Shown here piece by piece: positions 1-9,216 of a stretch of DNA of 64,000 nucleotides. Positions within the stretch are counted from its first letter, which is position 1, and every line of letters starts with the position of its first letter. Under the pieces are notes generated by a model that searched no databases, was not told where the DNA came from, and saw only the letters and a list, made by a program, of their open reading frames with translations. This DNA comes from Kribbella catacumbae DSM 19601. GTDB taxonomy: Bacteria > Actinomycetota > Actinomycetes > Propionibacteriales > Kribbellaceae. A program made the translations under genes and the position numbers. The DNA lies in assembly GCF_000372465.1 (NCBI RefSeq), contig NZ_AQUZ01000015.1:1-64000 (forward strand), given 5' to 3'.

Positions 1-582
1 CCCCGCCGCTCCTTCGTCGCGGCTCGCACTCAGGCGCGGGTTTGCCTTGCCGGAGGGTTTACAGCCACATCGGCAGGCGCACCGCGTCGGCCCACGCCTG
101 GCACGGAGAGCAGCACCCACCGGCCCCGCCAGAAACGGCAGAGCCCCCGGGCGTACCCAGGGGCTCTGAAGTACCGGAACCTCGGCAGTGTGGCCTGCCC
201 GCAAAACGGGCTACCAGGGACTGACCCGAGTCTTCACGAGGCAGCTTAGACCCGCCTGGTCAGAGCCCTCGACGTCTCCCACATGCTGCCCCGCGATGCC
301 CCGAAGCTGCCCTCATCCTCAGAGGTCCGAACCTGAGTTGAGGGTCCAGCGGAACCACCCTGCAGCCCACGTCGTCGAGCAGTGACGCGAGGGCTAAAAC
401 GGTGTATTTGAGACGAGAACGGTGTTCTATCAGGTTGGTTCGGGTTCGGGAAGCTGCACACTCGGCTACTCAGTGCCCATTCTTCGTGCGAGCCGGTGGA
501 GCCTGGGCGAGGGGCGCGACGTGGGCGGCTTCGGCGAGGTGACTGCGTACGTCGGATTCGACCCAGAGCCTGTCTCGCCAGC
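1..582. other. Region with no supportable gene
   Basis: I see no gene here. Short open frames on both strands lack a family-like sequence or a ribosome-binding site. The region lies 3' of the PP2C gene. It holds a perfect hairpin at 140-167, and the first 30 bases match, in reverse complement, a short element that recurs near 3.3 kb. No tRNA cloverleaf is visible. Confidence 0.5.
140..167. terminator. Hairpin, possible terminator
   Basis: The arms agagcccc (140-147) and ggggctct (160-167) are perfectly complementary around a 12-nt loop. There is no T-tract on either strand, as is common for actinobacterial terminators. It sits 3' of the minus-strand PP2C gene but more than 400 nt from its stop, so its assignment is weak. 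Confidence 0.35.
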
Positions 583-1413
583 TCAGTGGGGGGTGGAGTT
601 GGCGGCGTTTTCACAACTCCAACTCGCCAGCGTAGCGTCGTCATGTCGCTTCGTTCGAGGGTGAGTAGCGCCTTCCGGGTCAGCTGTCTCGATCTCACGG
701 ACATGGGCGATGAGTCCGGCCGGCCCGACTTTGTCGAGTAGATCGAGGTACTCCGGCCAGCGGTACAAGCCCATCTGATCAACCGGACGCGTCGCGCCGT
801 CTGAGAAGATTGCCAGCCTACGAACGGCGGAACGTGGATAGCTGTTCGCGACGGCGTGACGCGCGGCCTCCGGGTCCGCTGCGGCAACCCACCAACCGTC
901 AGGGCGGTTGCGGGTTCGGGTCTGGTTGCTGACCAGCGCCGTTAAGGCGGCCTTGTGCTCAGGTGTGTTGAACAGGAGACCGGCGACGGCCTCCGGCTCA
1001 GTGCCGGAGATCTCCTCGATTCGGAGATCGCAGGTGATATGCGGGCCGTGGTCGTTCTCAACCATCACGGTTACGTCTGAGAGCGCGAGTGTGTCTACGG
1101 TGTCTGTGCCGAGCCGGAGAATTCCGACCGCCGCACAAGGAGTGCCAGGGTCGCTCAGATCGCACGTGTCGGCATGGGATGCGGCCACCGCCGCTAGGGC
1201 CTCGTACAGGCCCTCTGTCAGCAGAAGGTCGGGCCGACCGACCAGGGCTGCCAGGGCACCCGCGCCAAGTTGTTGCGCGTACCAGGCGACGCCATGGTGG
1301 CAACCACCCATCGGCACACCGGCGCCGTCTACAACGATCGCCAGGTCAGGCGTGGCTACGACGAAGTCTTCGTTCGGCCGGCCTGGTGCTGCGTCCGTGG
1401 AGAGTGAGAACAC
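583..1413 (-). CDS. PP2C-family serine/threonine phosphatase-like protein
   Basis: Predicted 276-aa cytosolic metal-dependent (Mn/Mg) phosphoprotein phosphatase. Visible PP2C hallmarks are an N-terminal N14-E15-D16 followed by VVDGAG with the metal-ligand Asp29-Gly30, a SDG block at 204-206 and a C-terminal DDA (258-260) that matches the last metal-binding Asp of the fold. It is about the usual length of a minimal PP2C domain and has no membrane segment. The GTG start at 1413 directly follows the TAA stop of the upstream regulator remnant (TAAGTG), which suggests the two were once translationally coupled. A purine-rich ggcggaag precedes it. The target is unknown; the old partner was probably the TPR regulator. 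The family call is good, the biological role open. Confidence 0.75.
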   Translation of the reverse strand: MFSLSTDAAPGRPNEDFVVATPDLAIVVDGAGVPMGGCHHGVAWYAQQLGAGALAALVGRPDLLLTEGLYEALAAVAASHADTCDLSDPGTPCAAVGILRLGTDTVDTLALSDVTVMVENDHGPHITCDLRIEEISGTEPEAVAGLLFNTPEHKAALTALVSNQTRTRNRPDGWWVAAADPEAARHAVANSYPRSAVRRLAIFSDGATRPVDQMGLYRWPEYLDLLDKVGPAGLIAHVREIETADPEGATHPRTKRHDDATLASWSCENAANSTPH

Positions 1414-1695
1414 TTAGCTTCCGCCAATCTCTGGTTCGACCGCCGCGAGCATCGCACAAAACCGTCCGACCTCGGGAATGTGGGACCACGGGGCCAGCCC
1501 AGAGGGCATGGTCCTGCGGAGGTCTTCGAGGGTACGAGTCGAGCCTGTCGCGATCGCGATTCCGTACGCTTCTTCGGCAGTTGCGGCTGCCAACTCAGGT
1601 TGCTCCGCAAGGATGTGTGCGCGTGCCAAAGAGCCGAGGTACTGGCCACGGTCGCGGTGATAGTCACGTGGCAGGCTTTCCAGAACCTCACCACG
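1414..1695 (-). pseudogene. 3' remnant of a TPR/helix-turn-helix type transcriptional regulator
   Basis: The last about 93 codons before the TAA at 1414 read like the C-terminal end of actinobacterial XRE regulators with tetratricopeptide repeats: a YHRDRGQYLGSLARAHILAE helix pair, an AAATAEEAYGIA helix, then RTLEDLRR and a LAPWSHIPEVGRF ending. Upstream of about 1695 the frame stays open to 1905 but the residues stop looking like this family and instead lie antisense to the PEP-synthase-like gene. The N-terminal DNA-binding domain and most repeats are therefore missing. No credible start codon with a ribosome-binding site exists at the junction. I infer a deletion or rearrangement that removed the 5' part. 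The family assignment rests on pattern recognition only. Confidence 0.6.
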
Positions 1696-3207
1696 GTCGC
1701 GGAAGTAGCCGAAGCGGTTGCCGCCTGCTGGGTGTCCTTCTACAGCCCGAGCGCCGTCGTCGCCCGGCTCCGGGTCGGAGACGGCGATCCCGGCCCCCGC
1801 ATTGGAGTGATCGTCCAGCAGATGGTTGCTGCCGACCTGGCCGGGGTCGCCTTCACTCAGGAAGATCGGACTGTGGTCTGCGCAACGGTGGGGACCGGTG
1901 AGCACCTGGTTGCCGGCCTGACCGCCACGAGCAGCTACGACATCACCGATCAGACCCTCCCGCCCCCTCCCTACGACCAGATCGCTGCCCTGGCCAGCCG
2001 ACTACGGATCCACCTAGGACACGAGGTCGACATCGAATGGGCGTGGCAGCCAGACGGGCTACGACTGCTTCAGGTCCGCCCGGTCACCGCCGCCCTGCCC
2101 CTCGCCGAGCCAACCGGGCCGGTCTTCACCGCGACCTCGCTTTACTGCAGCGACCGTCTGCCGGACGGCGTCAGATTGGGTGAATGTGCCGAGGTCTACC
2201 TGAGCGTCACCACCAAACGCAGCAGCGTCTTCCATCTCGCCTCCCGACACGGCGTGAAGGTCGACGACGGCTGGCTGATCACTCTCAATGGGGCTGGTCT
2301 GGCCGAGCCTGGGACAAGACCACAGTGGTGGCAGCAGCTCGACGGCGAGGTCATAGTGGACCTTGGCCCAACTGCCCGCCAGAACATCCTTCCCGCCGCT
2401 GACCTGCAGGCGTTCCTGGGAACTGTCCTGAATCTGGACGGCGATCCGCGATCCCGGCACACAATCCTTCTGCGGCCATTCATCCGCGGCAGCGCGGGCG
2501 CCGTCACCCGGGCCAACCCAGACGGCACGACCACGATTGAGCACTCCCCGGACGGCCTGCTGGCCATCAACCGAGGCCTGACCAACCCGGGCTCACTCAT
2601 CTTGCCTTCCTCAACCGACGAGCAATCCTGGGCGGCGCTGCAGGCAGCCGCACCGTGGAGTGCCGAGAACCTGCGGCAGATGGGCGAGTTCACCCAGACA
2701 CTCACCGACCTTTATCCAGGGACGTTCCTGGAGTGGGTTCTGGAGGCTGGTGTACCGCATTTCCTGGACTACTCGACCACCGAAGCCGGCTTGGTCAGCA
2801 GCGGCCGGGGTAGCACCCTCAGCGCAGGAACAGCGCGTGGCCCACTTCTGATCCTGCCGGACGACGCCCCTCTCGCCCGCCTCTCGGTCGCACCCATCGT
2901 TTCGATCAGCGGCGACGCCGACGTGCCCGAGAGCCGCTACATCTCCGCCTTGCTGGCCCGGATCGCAACGCTACGTTCGCCACCAATCGTTGCCGCCAGC
3001 CGCCCGTACGTGATCTTGTCGCGGCTGATAGGACACGTCGCCGGTTTCGTCTTCACCGGCGGGTCAGACCTATGCCACCTGGCGATCCTGCTGCGCGAGG
3101 ACCGCGTACCCGCCATCGTCGCCGACCTCACCAGCGGCGCGGACAACGGCGACCTGACCATCATCGACAACGGCCGCCTCCACATCACCGTCCCTGCCCG
3201 GATCTGA
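1696..3207 (+). pseudogene. 5'-truncated PEP synthase / rifampicin phosphotransferase-like gene
   Basis: From about 1700 the frame reads like the second half of a PPDK/PEP-synthase ATP-grasp domain: VAEAVAACWVSFYSPSAV, then VIVQQMVAADLAGVAFTQ and the domain-ending LLQVRPVT. A long middle region follows, then the swivelling phosphohistidine domain TGGSDLCHLAILLRED with its catalytic His and VPAIVAD. About 190 N-terminal residues that should hold the ATP-binding lobe are absent. The frame is open upstream to 1480, but those residues are antisense to the regulator remnant and no ribosome-binding site is seen. Full-length relatives (PEP synthase, rifampicin phosphotransferase Rph) are about 850 aa; about 500 remain. 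Loss of the ATP lobe should abolish catalysis, so I call it a pseudogene, although the surviving frame has no internal stop. Confidence 0.65.
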
Positions 3208-3290
3208 GGCAGGAGCTTCTGCCGAGGCAGTAAGCAGGCGACGACGGAACTCGCACGGCGAAACCCCAGCCCAAGCGAACCCGCGCGGTC

Positions 3291-3352
3291 GCGAGGCGCG
3301 ACGTAGGAGCGGCGGATTTGGGGTGGGTGGGAGCCGCGACGGAGGAGCGGCG
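3291..3352 (+). repeat. Two copies of a short GC-rich extragenic element
   Basis: Copies lie at 3291-3314 and 3327-3352 and both end in GGAGCGGCG after a shared GCGAC. A third copy lies in reverse complement at 4-29 (24 of 26 positions equal to the 3327 copy). They occur only in non-coding DNA beside truncated genes. The second copy forms the left arm of the glmM terminator hairpin. Confidence 0.55.
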
Positions 3353-3372
3353 TGGGGGCTGCTCCTCCGTCG
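3337..3372 (-). terminator. Terminator of rplM-rpsI-glmM
   Basis: A 12-bp perfect stem, cgacggaggagc (3337-3348) with gctcctccgtcg (3361-3372), starts 8 nt after the glmM stop. No T-tract follows, the usual actinobacterial form. It may also stop transcription from the plus-strand remnant. Confidence 0.7.
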
Positions 3373-3379
3373 TACGTGC

Positions 3380-4726
<1,347 letters not shown>

Positions 4727-4733
4727 CAGGTGA

Positions 4734-5255
4734 TCAGCGCTTGCTGTACTGCGGAGCCTTACGGGCCTTCTTGAGACCGGCCTTCTTGCGCTCCTTGATC
4801 CGCGCGTCGCGGCTGAGCAGACCGGCCTTCTTCAGACCCGGACGGTTCGCCTCCTCGTCCGCGGCGTTCAGGCAGCGGGCGATCCCGAGCTGCAGCGCAC
4901 CGGCCTGGCCGGTGATGCCGCCGCCGTTGATCCGGGCGATGACGTCGTAGGAGCCCTCGAGGCCGGCCACCACGAACGGCTCGTTCACGTGCTGCTGGTG
5001 AACCTTGTTCGGGAAGTAGACGTCGATCGGCTTGCCGTTGACGGTGATGGTGCCCGTCCCCGGGATGAGCCGGACGCGAGCCACGGCTTCCTTGCGGCGG
5101 CCGGTCGCGCCGGCCGGGTTGATCACCGCGACGCGGCCGGACTCGGCACGCTGCTCCGGGCTCGGGTTCGTCTCGGAGGTGTAGGCAACCGGACCCTCGG
5201 TGTCGATCGGCACCTCGGTGTCGAGTTCTTCGGTCTCGGTGGTGATGTCGCTCAC
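4734..5255 (-). CDS. rpsI: 30S ribosomal protein S9
   Basis: 173 aa. The body carries the S9 motifs [12 protein letters not shown] and [12 protein letters not shown], and the family-defining basic tail [12 protein letters not shown] that reaches the P-site tRNA. The first 45 or so residues are an acidic Glu/Thr-rich extension seen in actinobacterial S9 and absent from E. coli S9 (130 aa). It follows rplM after 37 nt. Confidence 0.97.
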   Translation of the reverse strand: MSDITTETEELDTEVPIDTEGPVAYTSETNPSPEQRAESGRVAVINPAGATGRRKEAVARVRLIPGTGTITVNGKPIDVYFPNKVHQQHVNEPFVVAGLEGSYDVIARINGGGITGQAGALQLGIARCLNAADEEANRPGLKKAGLLSRDARIKERKKAGLKKARKAPQYSKR

Positions 5256-5292
5256 GCTGTGAATCCTCGTTTACCTGGCTCGGCGATCGCTA

Positions 5293-5736
5293 CTACTGAG
5301 CGATCTGGGTGATCTCGAACGGCTTCGGCTGCTGGGCCGTGTGCGGGTGCTCCGGACCGGCGTACACCTTGAGCTTGCCAAGCAGCTGCCGGCTCAGGCG
5401 GTTCTTCGGGAGCATGCCCCAGACAGCCTTCTCGACGGCCTTGCGAGGGTCCTTCTCGAGGATCTCGCCGACCGGCGTGGCCGTCAGACCACCCGGGTGA
5501 CCCGAGTGGCGGTACGCCAGCTTGTCGGTCCGCTTGTTGCCGGACAGGGCGATCTTGGAGGCGTTGATGACGACGACGAAGTCGCCACCGTCCATATGCG
5601 GTGCGAACGTCGGCTTGTGCTTGCCACGCAGCAGGGTGGCGATCTGGACGGCGAGCCGACCGAGCACGACGTCGGTGGCGTCGATCACATGCCACTCACG
5701 GGTGACGTCAGCAGGTTTCGGGCTGTACGTGCGCAC
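5293..5736 (-). CDS. rplM: 50S ribosomal protein L13
   Basis: 147 aa, an early-assembly 23S-binding protein. I chose the GTG at 5736 (start [11 protein letters not shown]) because homologues start there and gaagg lies about 8 nt upstream; a longer open frame to 5895 is not family-like. Motifs: [15 protein letters not shown] near the N-terminus, the internal [12 protein letters not shown] and the [17 protein letters not shown] end. It is the first gene of rplM-rpsI-glmM. Confidence 0.96.
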   Translation of the reverse strand: MRTYSPKPADVTREWHVIDATDVVLGRLAVQIATLLRGKHKPTFAPHMDGGDFVVVINASKIALSGNKRTDKLAYRHSGHPGGLTATPVGEILEKDPRKAVEKAVWGMLPKNRLSRQLLGKLKVYAGPEHPHTAQQPKPFEITQIAQ

Positions 5737-5841
5737 GGTCGTTGACCTTCGTTTCTCAGAGGTTGACAAAACTAGAACTGGTACGTCGGCGAGCGGCCCG
5801 CAATCACACCGGCGAGGACCAGGAACGCACAACAGCAGCCC

Positions 5842-5871
5842 AGAATACCGGCGCGGACGCCTCGGGGTCAA
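5842..5871 (-). promoter_or_regulatory. Promoter of rplM operon
   Basis: On the minus strand, TTGACC (-35, 5866-5871) and TATTCT (-10, 5842-5847) are separated by 18 nt. This predicts a leader of about 100 nt before the rplM GTG. It is arranged back to back with the gltA promoter. Confidence 0.6.
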
Positions 5872-5901
5872 AGCGAGCCCGCACCAGCAGAGCACCCCGG
5901 C

Positions 5902-5930
5902 TTGGAAGCAGCTGAGGACAGCACTAGTTT
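5902..5930 (+). promoter_or_regulatory. Promoter of gltA
   Basis: TTGGAA (5902-5907), 17-nt spacer, TAGTTT (5925-5930). It points toward citrate synthase with a leader of about 85 nt and lies about 30 nt from the divergent rplM promoter. Confidence 0.5.
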
Positions 5931-6021
5931 AGCGGTGAAGATTGCAGTCCGATCCGCGTCCCGCCGGCGACGATAACCCTCAAATCACCGGACGATGACG
6001 CCAGCTTCCGAAGAGGGCATT

Positions 6022-7308
6022 GTGACCGAACAGTCGCTCACCGTCCGGGACAACCGGACCGGCAAGGACTACGACCTTGCCATCACCGATGGCACCATCC
6101 GTGCCGCCGACCTCAAGCAGATCAGCGCGTCCGATGGGGACGGTGGCCTGGCCACCTACGACCCCGGCTTCGTCAACACGGCCTCGACCAGGTCGTCCGT
6201 CACCTTCATCGACGGTGACAAGGGCATCCTGGAGTACCGCGGCTACCCGATCGAGCAGCTCGCCGAGCAGTCGAACTACCTGGAGGTCGCGTACCTCCTG
6301 GTGAACGGCGCGCTGCCGAACAAGGCGGAGTACGAAGCCTGGGTCCATGACGTGACGTATCACACGTTCGTGCACGAGAACCTGAAGACCTTCATGCAGG
6401 GCTTCCGGTACGACGCGCACCCGATGGGCATGCTGCTCGCCTCGGTGGGCGCGCTGTCCACGTTCTACCCGGAGTCGCGCGACATCTTCGACGAGGAGTC
6501 GCGGGCGCTGCAGATCCGCCGGCTGATCGCCAAGATGCCGACGCTGGGCGCGTTCTCCTTCCGGCACGCGCAGGGCAAGCCGTACGTCTACCCGGACAAC
6601 GAGCTGAGCTACGCGGCCAACTTCTTGTCGATGCTGTTCAAGATGAGCGAGCCGAAGTACGCGGCCGACGACCGGCTGGTGCGGGCGCTGGAGATCCTGT
6701 TCATCCTGCACGCCGACCACGAGCAGAACGCCTCCACCAACGCGGTCCGGGCGATCGGCTCCACCCAGGTCGACCCGTACTCCGCGGTCACCGGCGGCAT
6801 CGCGGCGCTCTACGGCCCGCTGCACGGCGGCGCCAACGAGGCGGTGCTGAAGATGCTGCGCCGGATCGGCTCGGTCGACAACGTGCCGTCGTTCATCGAG
6901 GGCGTGAAGGCCGGCGAAGAGCGGCTGATGGGCTTCGGTCACCGGGTCTACAAGAACTACGACCCGCGCGCCAAGATCATCAAGAAGGCCGCCGACGACG
7001 TGTTCGAGGTGACGGGGATCAACCCGCTGCTGAAGATCGCCGTCGAGCTGGAGAAGATCGCGCTGGAGGACGAGTACTTCGTCTCCCGCAAGCTCTACCC
7101 GAACGTGGACTTCTACTCCGGCCTGATCTACGAGGCCCTGCAGTTCCCGCCGGAGATGTTCACCGTCCTGTTCGCCATCCCGCGGACGTCGGGCTGGCTG
7201 GCGCAGTGGCTGGAGTCGCTCGGCGACACCGACCAGAAGATCGCCCGGCCGAAGCAGATCTACACCGGCGCCCGTGGCGTCCAGTACGTCCCGATGGGCG
7301 ATCGCTGA
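6022..7308 (+). CDS. gltA: Citrate synthase (type II)
   Basis: 428 aa from the GTG at 6022; the ATG at 5995 is less likely because agaggg lies 6 nt before this GTG and homologues start near TEQSLTVRDN. It condenses oxaloacetate and acetyl-CoA, the entry step of the TCA cycle. The catalytic triad is visible: His268 in GPLHGGANE, His307 in GFGHRVYK and Asp363 in NVDFYSG. HADHEQNAST (230-239) is the family signature and GVQYVPMGDR a typical end. It is a single gene with its own promoter and terminator. Confidence 0.96.
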   Translation: MTEQSLTVRDNRTGKDYDLAITDGTIRAADLKQISASDGDGGLATYDPGFVNTASTRSSVTFIDGDKGILEYRGYPIEQLAEQSNYLEVAYLLVNGALPNKAEYEAWVHDVTYHTFVHENLKTFMQGFRYDAHPMGMLLASVGALSTFYPESRDIFDEESRALQIRRLIAKMPTLGAFSFRHAQGKPYVYPDNELSYAANFLSMLFKMSEPKYAADDRLVRALEILFILHADHEQNASTNAVRAIGSTQVDPYSAVTGGIAALYGPLHGGANEAVLKMLRRIGSVDNVPSFIEGVKAGEERLMGFGHRVYKNYDPRAKIIKKAADDVFEVTGINPLLKIAVELEKIALEDEYFVSRKLYPNVDFYSGLIYEALQFPPEMFTVLFAIPRTSGWLAQWLESLGDTDQKIARPKQIYTGARGVQYVPMGDR

Positions 7309-7324
7309 CCCACCCGCTCCACCT

Positions 7325-7361
7325 GAACGGCCCTTCGACCGCCATGGTCGGGGGGCCGTTC
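7325..7361 (+). terminator. Terminator of gltA
   Basis: Nested stem: gaacggccc (7325-7333) pairs with gggccgttc (7353-7361), and the inner cgacc (7336-7340) pairs with ggtcg (7346-7350). It starts 17 nt after the stop codon. Confidence 0.85.
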
Positions 7362-7535
7362 GCTACTCCCGGCGGCATCAGGGGAACCCCTAGGGCTACG
7401 CCGAGCGGCCCAGTCCGGAGTACGGCGTACTACCGCCGCTGCGGTACTGCGAGTGCAGCCGTCGGCCCGACGCGGTAGAGGGGGTGTTCCCGGGAGGCTG
7501 AAGGGGTCATCAAGGACCGATCGGGAGAAGCCATC

Positions 7536-8003
7536 ATGAACATGTCAATTGCCCAAGGCAACAAGATCGCCGGCTGGCTGGGCCGGAGCAGCGTCGACAT
7601 CCTGCGCGTCAGTCTGGGGCTGGTGTTCCTGGCCTTCGGAGCGCTGAAGTTCTTCCCTGGCGCGAGCCCCGCCGAGGCGCTGGTGATCCGGACCATCGAC
7701 ACCCTCACGCTGGGGATGATCGACGGGCAGGCCGCGCTGCTGCTCACGGCGGTGATGGAGTGCTTCATCGGCATCACGCTGGTGACCGGGAAGTTCCTGC
7801 GCACCGGGCTGCTGGTGCTGGGAATGTCACTGGTCGGCATCATGTCGCCGCTGGTGCTGTTCTTCGGGGATCTGTTCCCCGGGACGCCGACCCTGGAGGC
7901 GCAGTACGTGTTCAAGGACATCGTGCTGGCCGCGGCGGGTCTCGTGATCGCGGCCAAGGCGCTGAGTGTGTCGCCCCTCGGTGCGCGAAGGGTCAACGCT
8001 TGA
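7536..8003 (+). CDS. DoxX-like membrane protein
   Basis: 155 aa with four predicted membrane helices, among them LRVSLGLVFLAFGALKFF near residue 30, ALLLTAVMECFIGITLVTG near 70, a helix around GLLVLGMSLVGIMSPLVLFF and a last one near 130. The layout and the G-x-x-K-F after helix 1 match DoxX/DUF417-like proteins, whose role is usually redox or stress related but often undefined. The ATG is preceded by gggagaa at good spacing. It appears to be a single gene. About 220 nt between the gltA terminator and this start hold nothing I can name. Confidence 0.7.
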   Translation: MNMSIAQGNKIAGWLGRSSVDILRVSLGLVFLAFGALKFFPGASPAEALVIRTIDTLTLGMIDGQAALLLTAVMECFIGITLVTGKFLRTGLLVLGMSLVGIMSPLVLFFGDLFPGTPTLEAQYVFKDIVLAAAGLVIAAKALSVSPLGARRVNA

Positions 8004-8076
8004 GCTGGGGAGATTGGGAACGACCCCGGTCCGGCTTCGCTGCCTGGGACCGGGGCCGTTTCTGCGCTTCTGGGTA

Positions 8077-8532
8077 CTACGACGCGTCCTGCGCCGGCGC
8101 CGGTTCCCGCAGTACCGCGATCAGTTGGTCGAGCTGGCCGCGAGCCCGGGCCATCGCCACATGGTCGATGTAGTCGCGCGACTCGACGATCAGCCCGTCG
8201 CGCACCCGCAGGACGAAAACGCACGGCACCCGGAACGACTCCCCCGTCGCGATCACTGTGCCGGCGTAGTCGAACTCCGCGACGATCACCTCCGGATCCT
8301 GGGTCTGGTGAACCCGGATCGCGTCCGGCTGGAACCGGATCACCTCCGCCACCCGCGGCCCGGCGCCGTTGAAGTGCTCGCGCAGTGCGTCCCGGCTGAG
8401 CAGCGGGTGATCCCCGTACGGCGACATCGGGTGCCGGACGTCGGTTTGCTCGGCGTACAGGGCCGGCAGCGCGGCGAGATCGCGGCCAGCGACGCCTTGC
8501 ACCAGGCGCCGAAAGACCTCTTCAGGAGTCAT
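8077..8532 (-). CDS. SnoaL/NTF2-like protein
   Basis: 151 aa from the ATG at 8532; a GTG 18 nt upstream is possible, but its own gtgagga then serves as ribosome-binding site for the ATG. The sequence has the small alpha+beta NTF2 pattern: an N-terminal MTPEEVFRRLVQGVAGRD helix, YAEQTDVRHPMSP, and the final strands VPCVFVLRVRDGLIVESRDY followed by IDH. Such proteins act as polyketide cyclases, isomerases or simple binding proteins, and no catalytic set can be fixed here. It is divergent from the TetR gene across a palindromic operator, so it is the likely target of that regulator. Confidence 0.75.
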   Translation of the reverse strand: MTPEEVFRRLVQGVAGRDLAALPALYAEQTDVRHPMSPYGDHPLLSRDALREHFNGAGPRVAEVIRFQPDAIRVHQTQDPEVIVAEFDYAGTVIATGESFRVPCVFVLRVRDGLIVESRDYIDHVAMARARGQLDQLIAVLREPAPAQDAS

Positions 8533-8554
8533 CGGGTGTGTTGTCCTCACTGGA

Positions 8555-8602
8555 GTAAACGGAGTATCGACTCCGAATATAGGGAGTCCTGACTCCGTTT
8601 AC
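8555..8602. promoter_or_regulatory. Twin palindromic operator between SnoaL and TetR genes
   Basis: Two copies of GGAGT-N4-ACTCC lie at 8560-8575 and 8582-8597, centres 22 bp apart (about two helical turns). Both are enclosed by a perfect 11-bp inverted repeat, gtaaacggagt (8555-8565) and actccgtttac (8592-8602). The element lies in the divergent intergenic region, 23 nt from the SnoaL start and 63 nt from the TetR start. I infer it binds the adjacent TetR protein as two cooperating dimers. Confidence 0.75.
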
Positions 8603-8664
8603 AACCTCCGGCGGCTTTCGGGCGTCTCCTAGGCTGTCGAGTGCCGACCACAGCTAGGAGTGCG

Positions 8665-9216
8665 ATGAGGCCGTTGCGTGCGGATGCCCGGGACAACCGG
8701 GCCCGGATCCTGATCGCCGCCGAGGACGTCTTCGGCCAGGCGCCGAACGCCTCGACCGAGGAGGTCGCCAAACTCGCCGAAGTGGGGATCGCCACGGTCT
8801 TCCGGCACTTCCCGACCAAGGTCGAGTTGCTGGAGGCGGTACTGACGGTGCGGCTGGAGCGGCTCCGGGATCGCGCGATCGAGCTGGCCGGGCATGACGA
8901 CGCCGGGTCCGCGTTCTTCGGCTTCTTCACCCAGGTGGTGTCCGAGTCGGCGTCGAAACTGGCCATCGCCGAGGCGCTCAGCGCTTCCGGATCGGCCGCC
9001 GGCGAGGCCGCGAAGGAGGCCGGCGCGGGGATGCGCGCGGCCTTCGGAGTACTGCTCGATCGCGCTCAGCAAGCGGGCGCAGTACGGCGTGATGCGGGGT
9101 TCGCTGAGGTCTATGCCCTGCTGGTCGGCGCCTCCCGGGGTGCCACCGCGGCTGGGCTCGAACCGGCCGTCCGCGATCGCATGCTCGAGCTCGTCTACGA
9201 CGGCCTGCGCTCATGA
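8665..9216 (+). CDS. TetR-family transcriptional regulator
   Basis: 183 aa. The ATG at 8665 is chosen over 8641 because aggag lies 4 nt before it. The N-terminal helix-turn-helix is clear: NRARILIAAEDVFGQ, TEEVAKLAEVGIATVFRHF, then PTKVELLEAV. The C-terminal half (ligand pocket) is helical and rich in Ala, with a SASGSAAGEAAKEAGAGMRA stretch like TetR proteins of the SbtR type. It is probably autoregulatory through the twin palindrome upstream and may repress the divergent SnoaL gene. The downstream membrane protein overlaps it by 4 nt (ATGA). Confidence 0.85.
   Translation: MRPLRADARDNRARILIAAEDVFGQAPNASTEEVAKLAEVGIATVFRHFPTKVELLEAVLTVRLERLRDRAIELAGHDDAGSAFFGFFTQVVSESASKLAIAEALSASGSAAGEAAKEAGAGMRAAFGVLLDRAQQAGAVRRDAGFAEVYALLVGASRGATAAGLEPAVRDRMLELVYDGLRS

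Noticed and set aside
1..300. Possible tRNA or attachment site
   Set aside because: Short stems exist but no cloverleaf or conserved T-loop could be drawn.
246..887. 213-codon minus-strand frame at the left edge
   Set aside because: Arg/Ser/Pro-rich shadow overlapping the 3' part of the PP2C gene, with no family pattern.
5737..5835. L13-type autoregulatory leader before rplM
   Set aside because: No clear conserved structure seen by eye; only the promoter can be supported.
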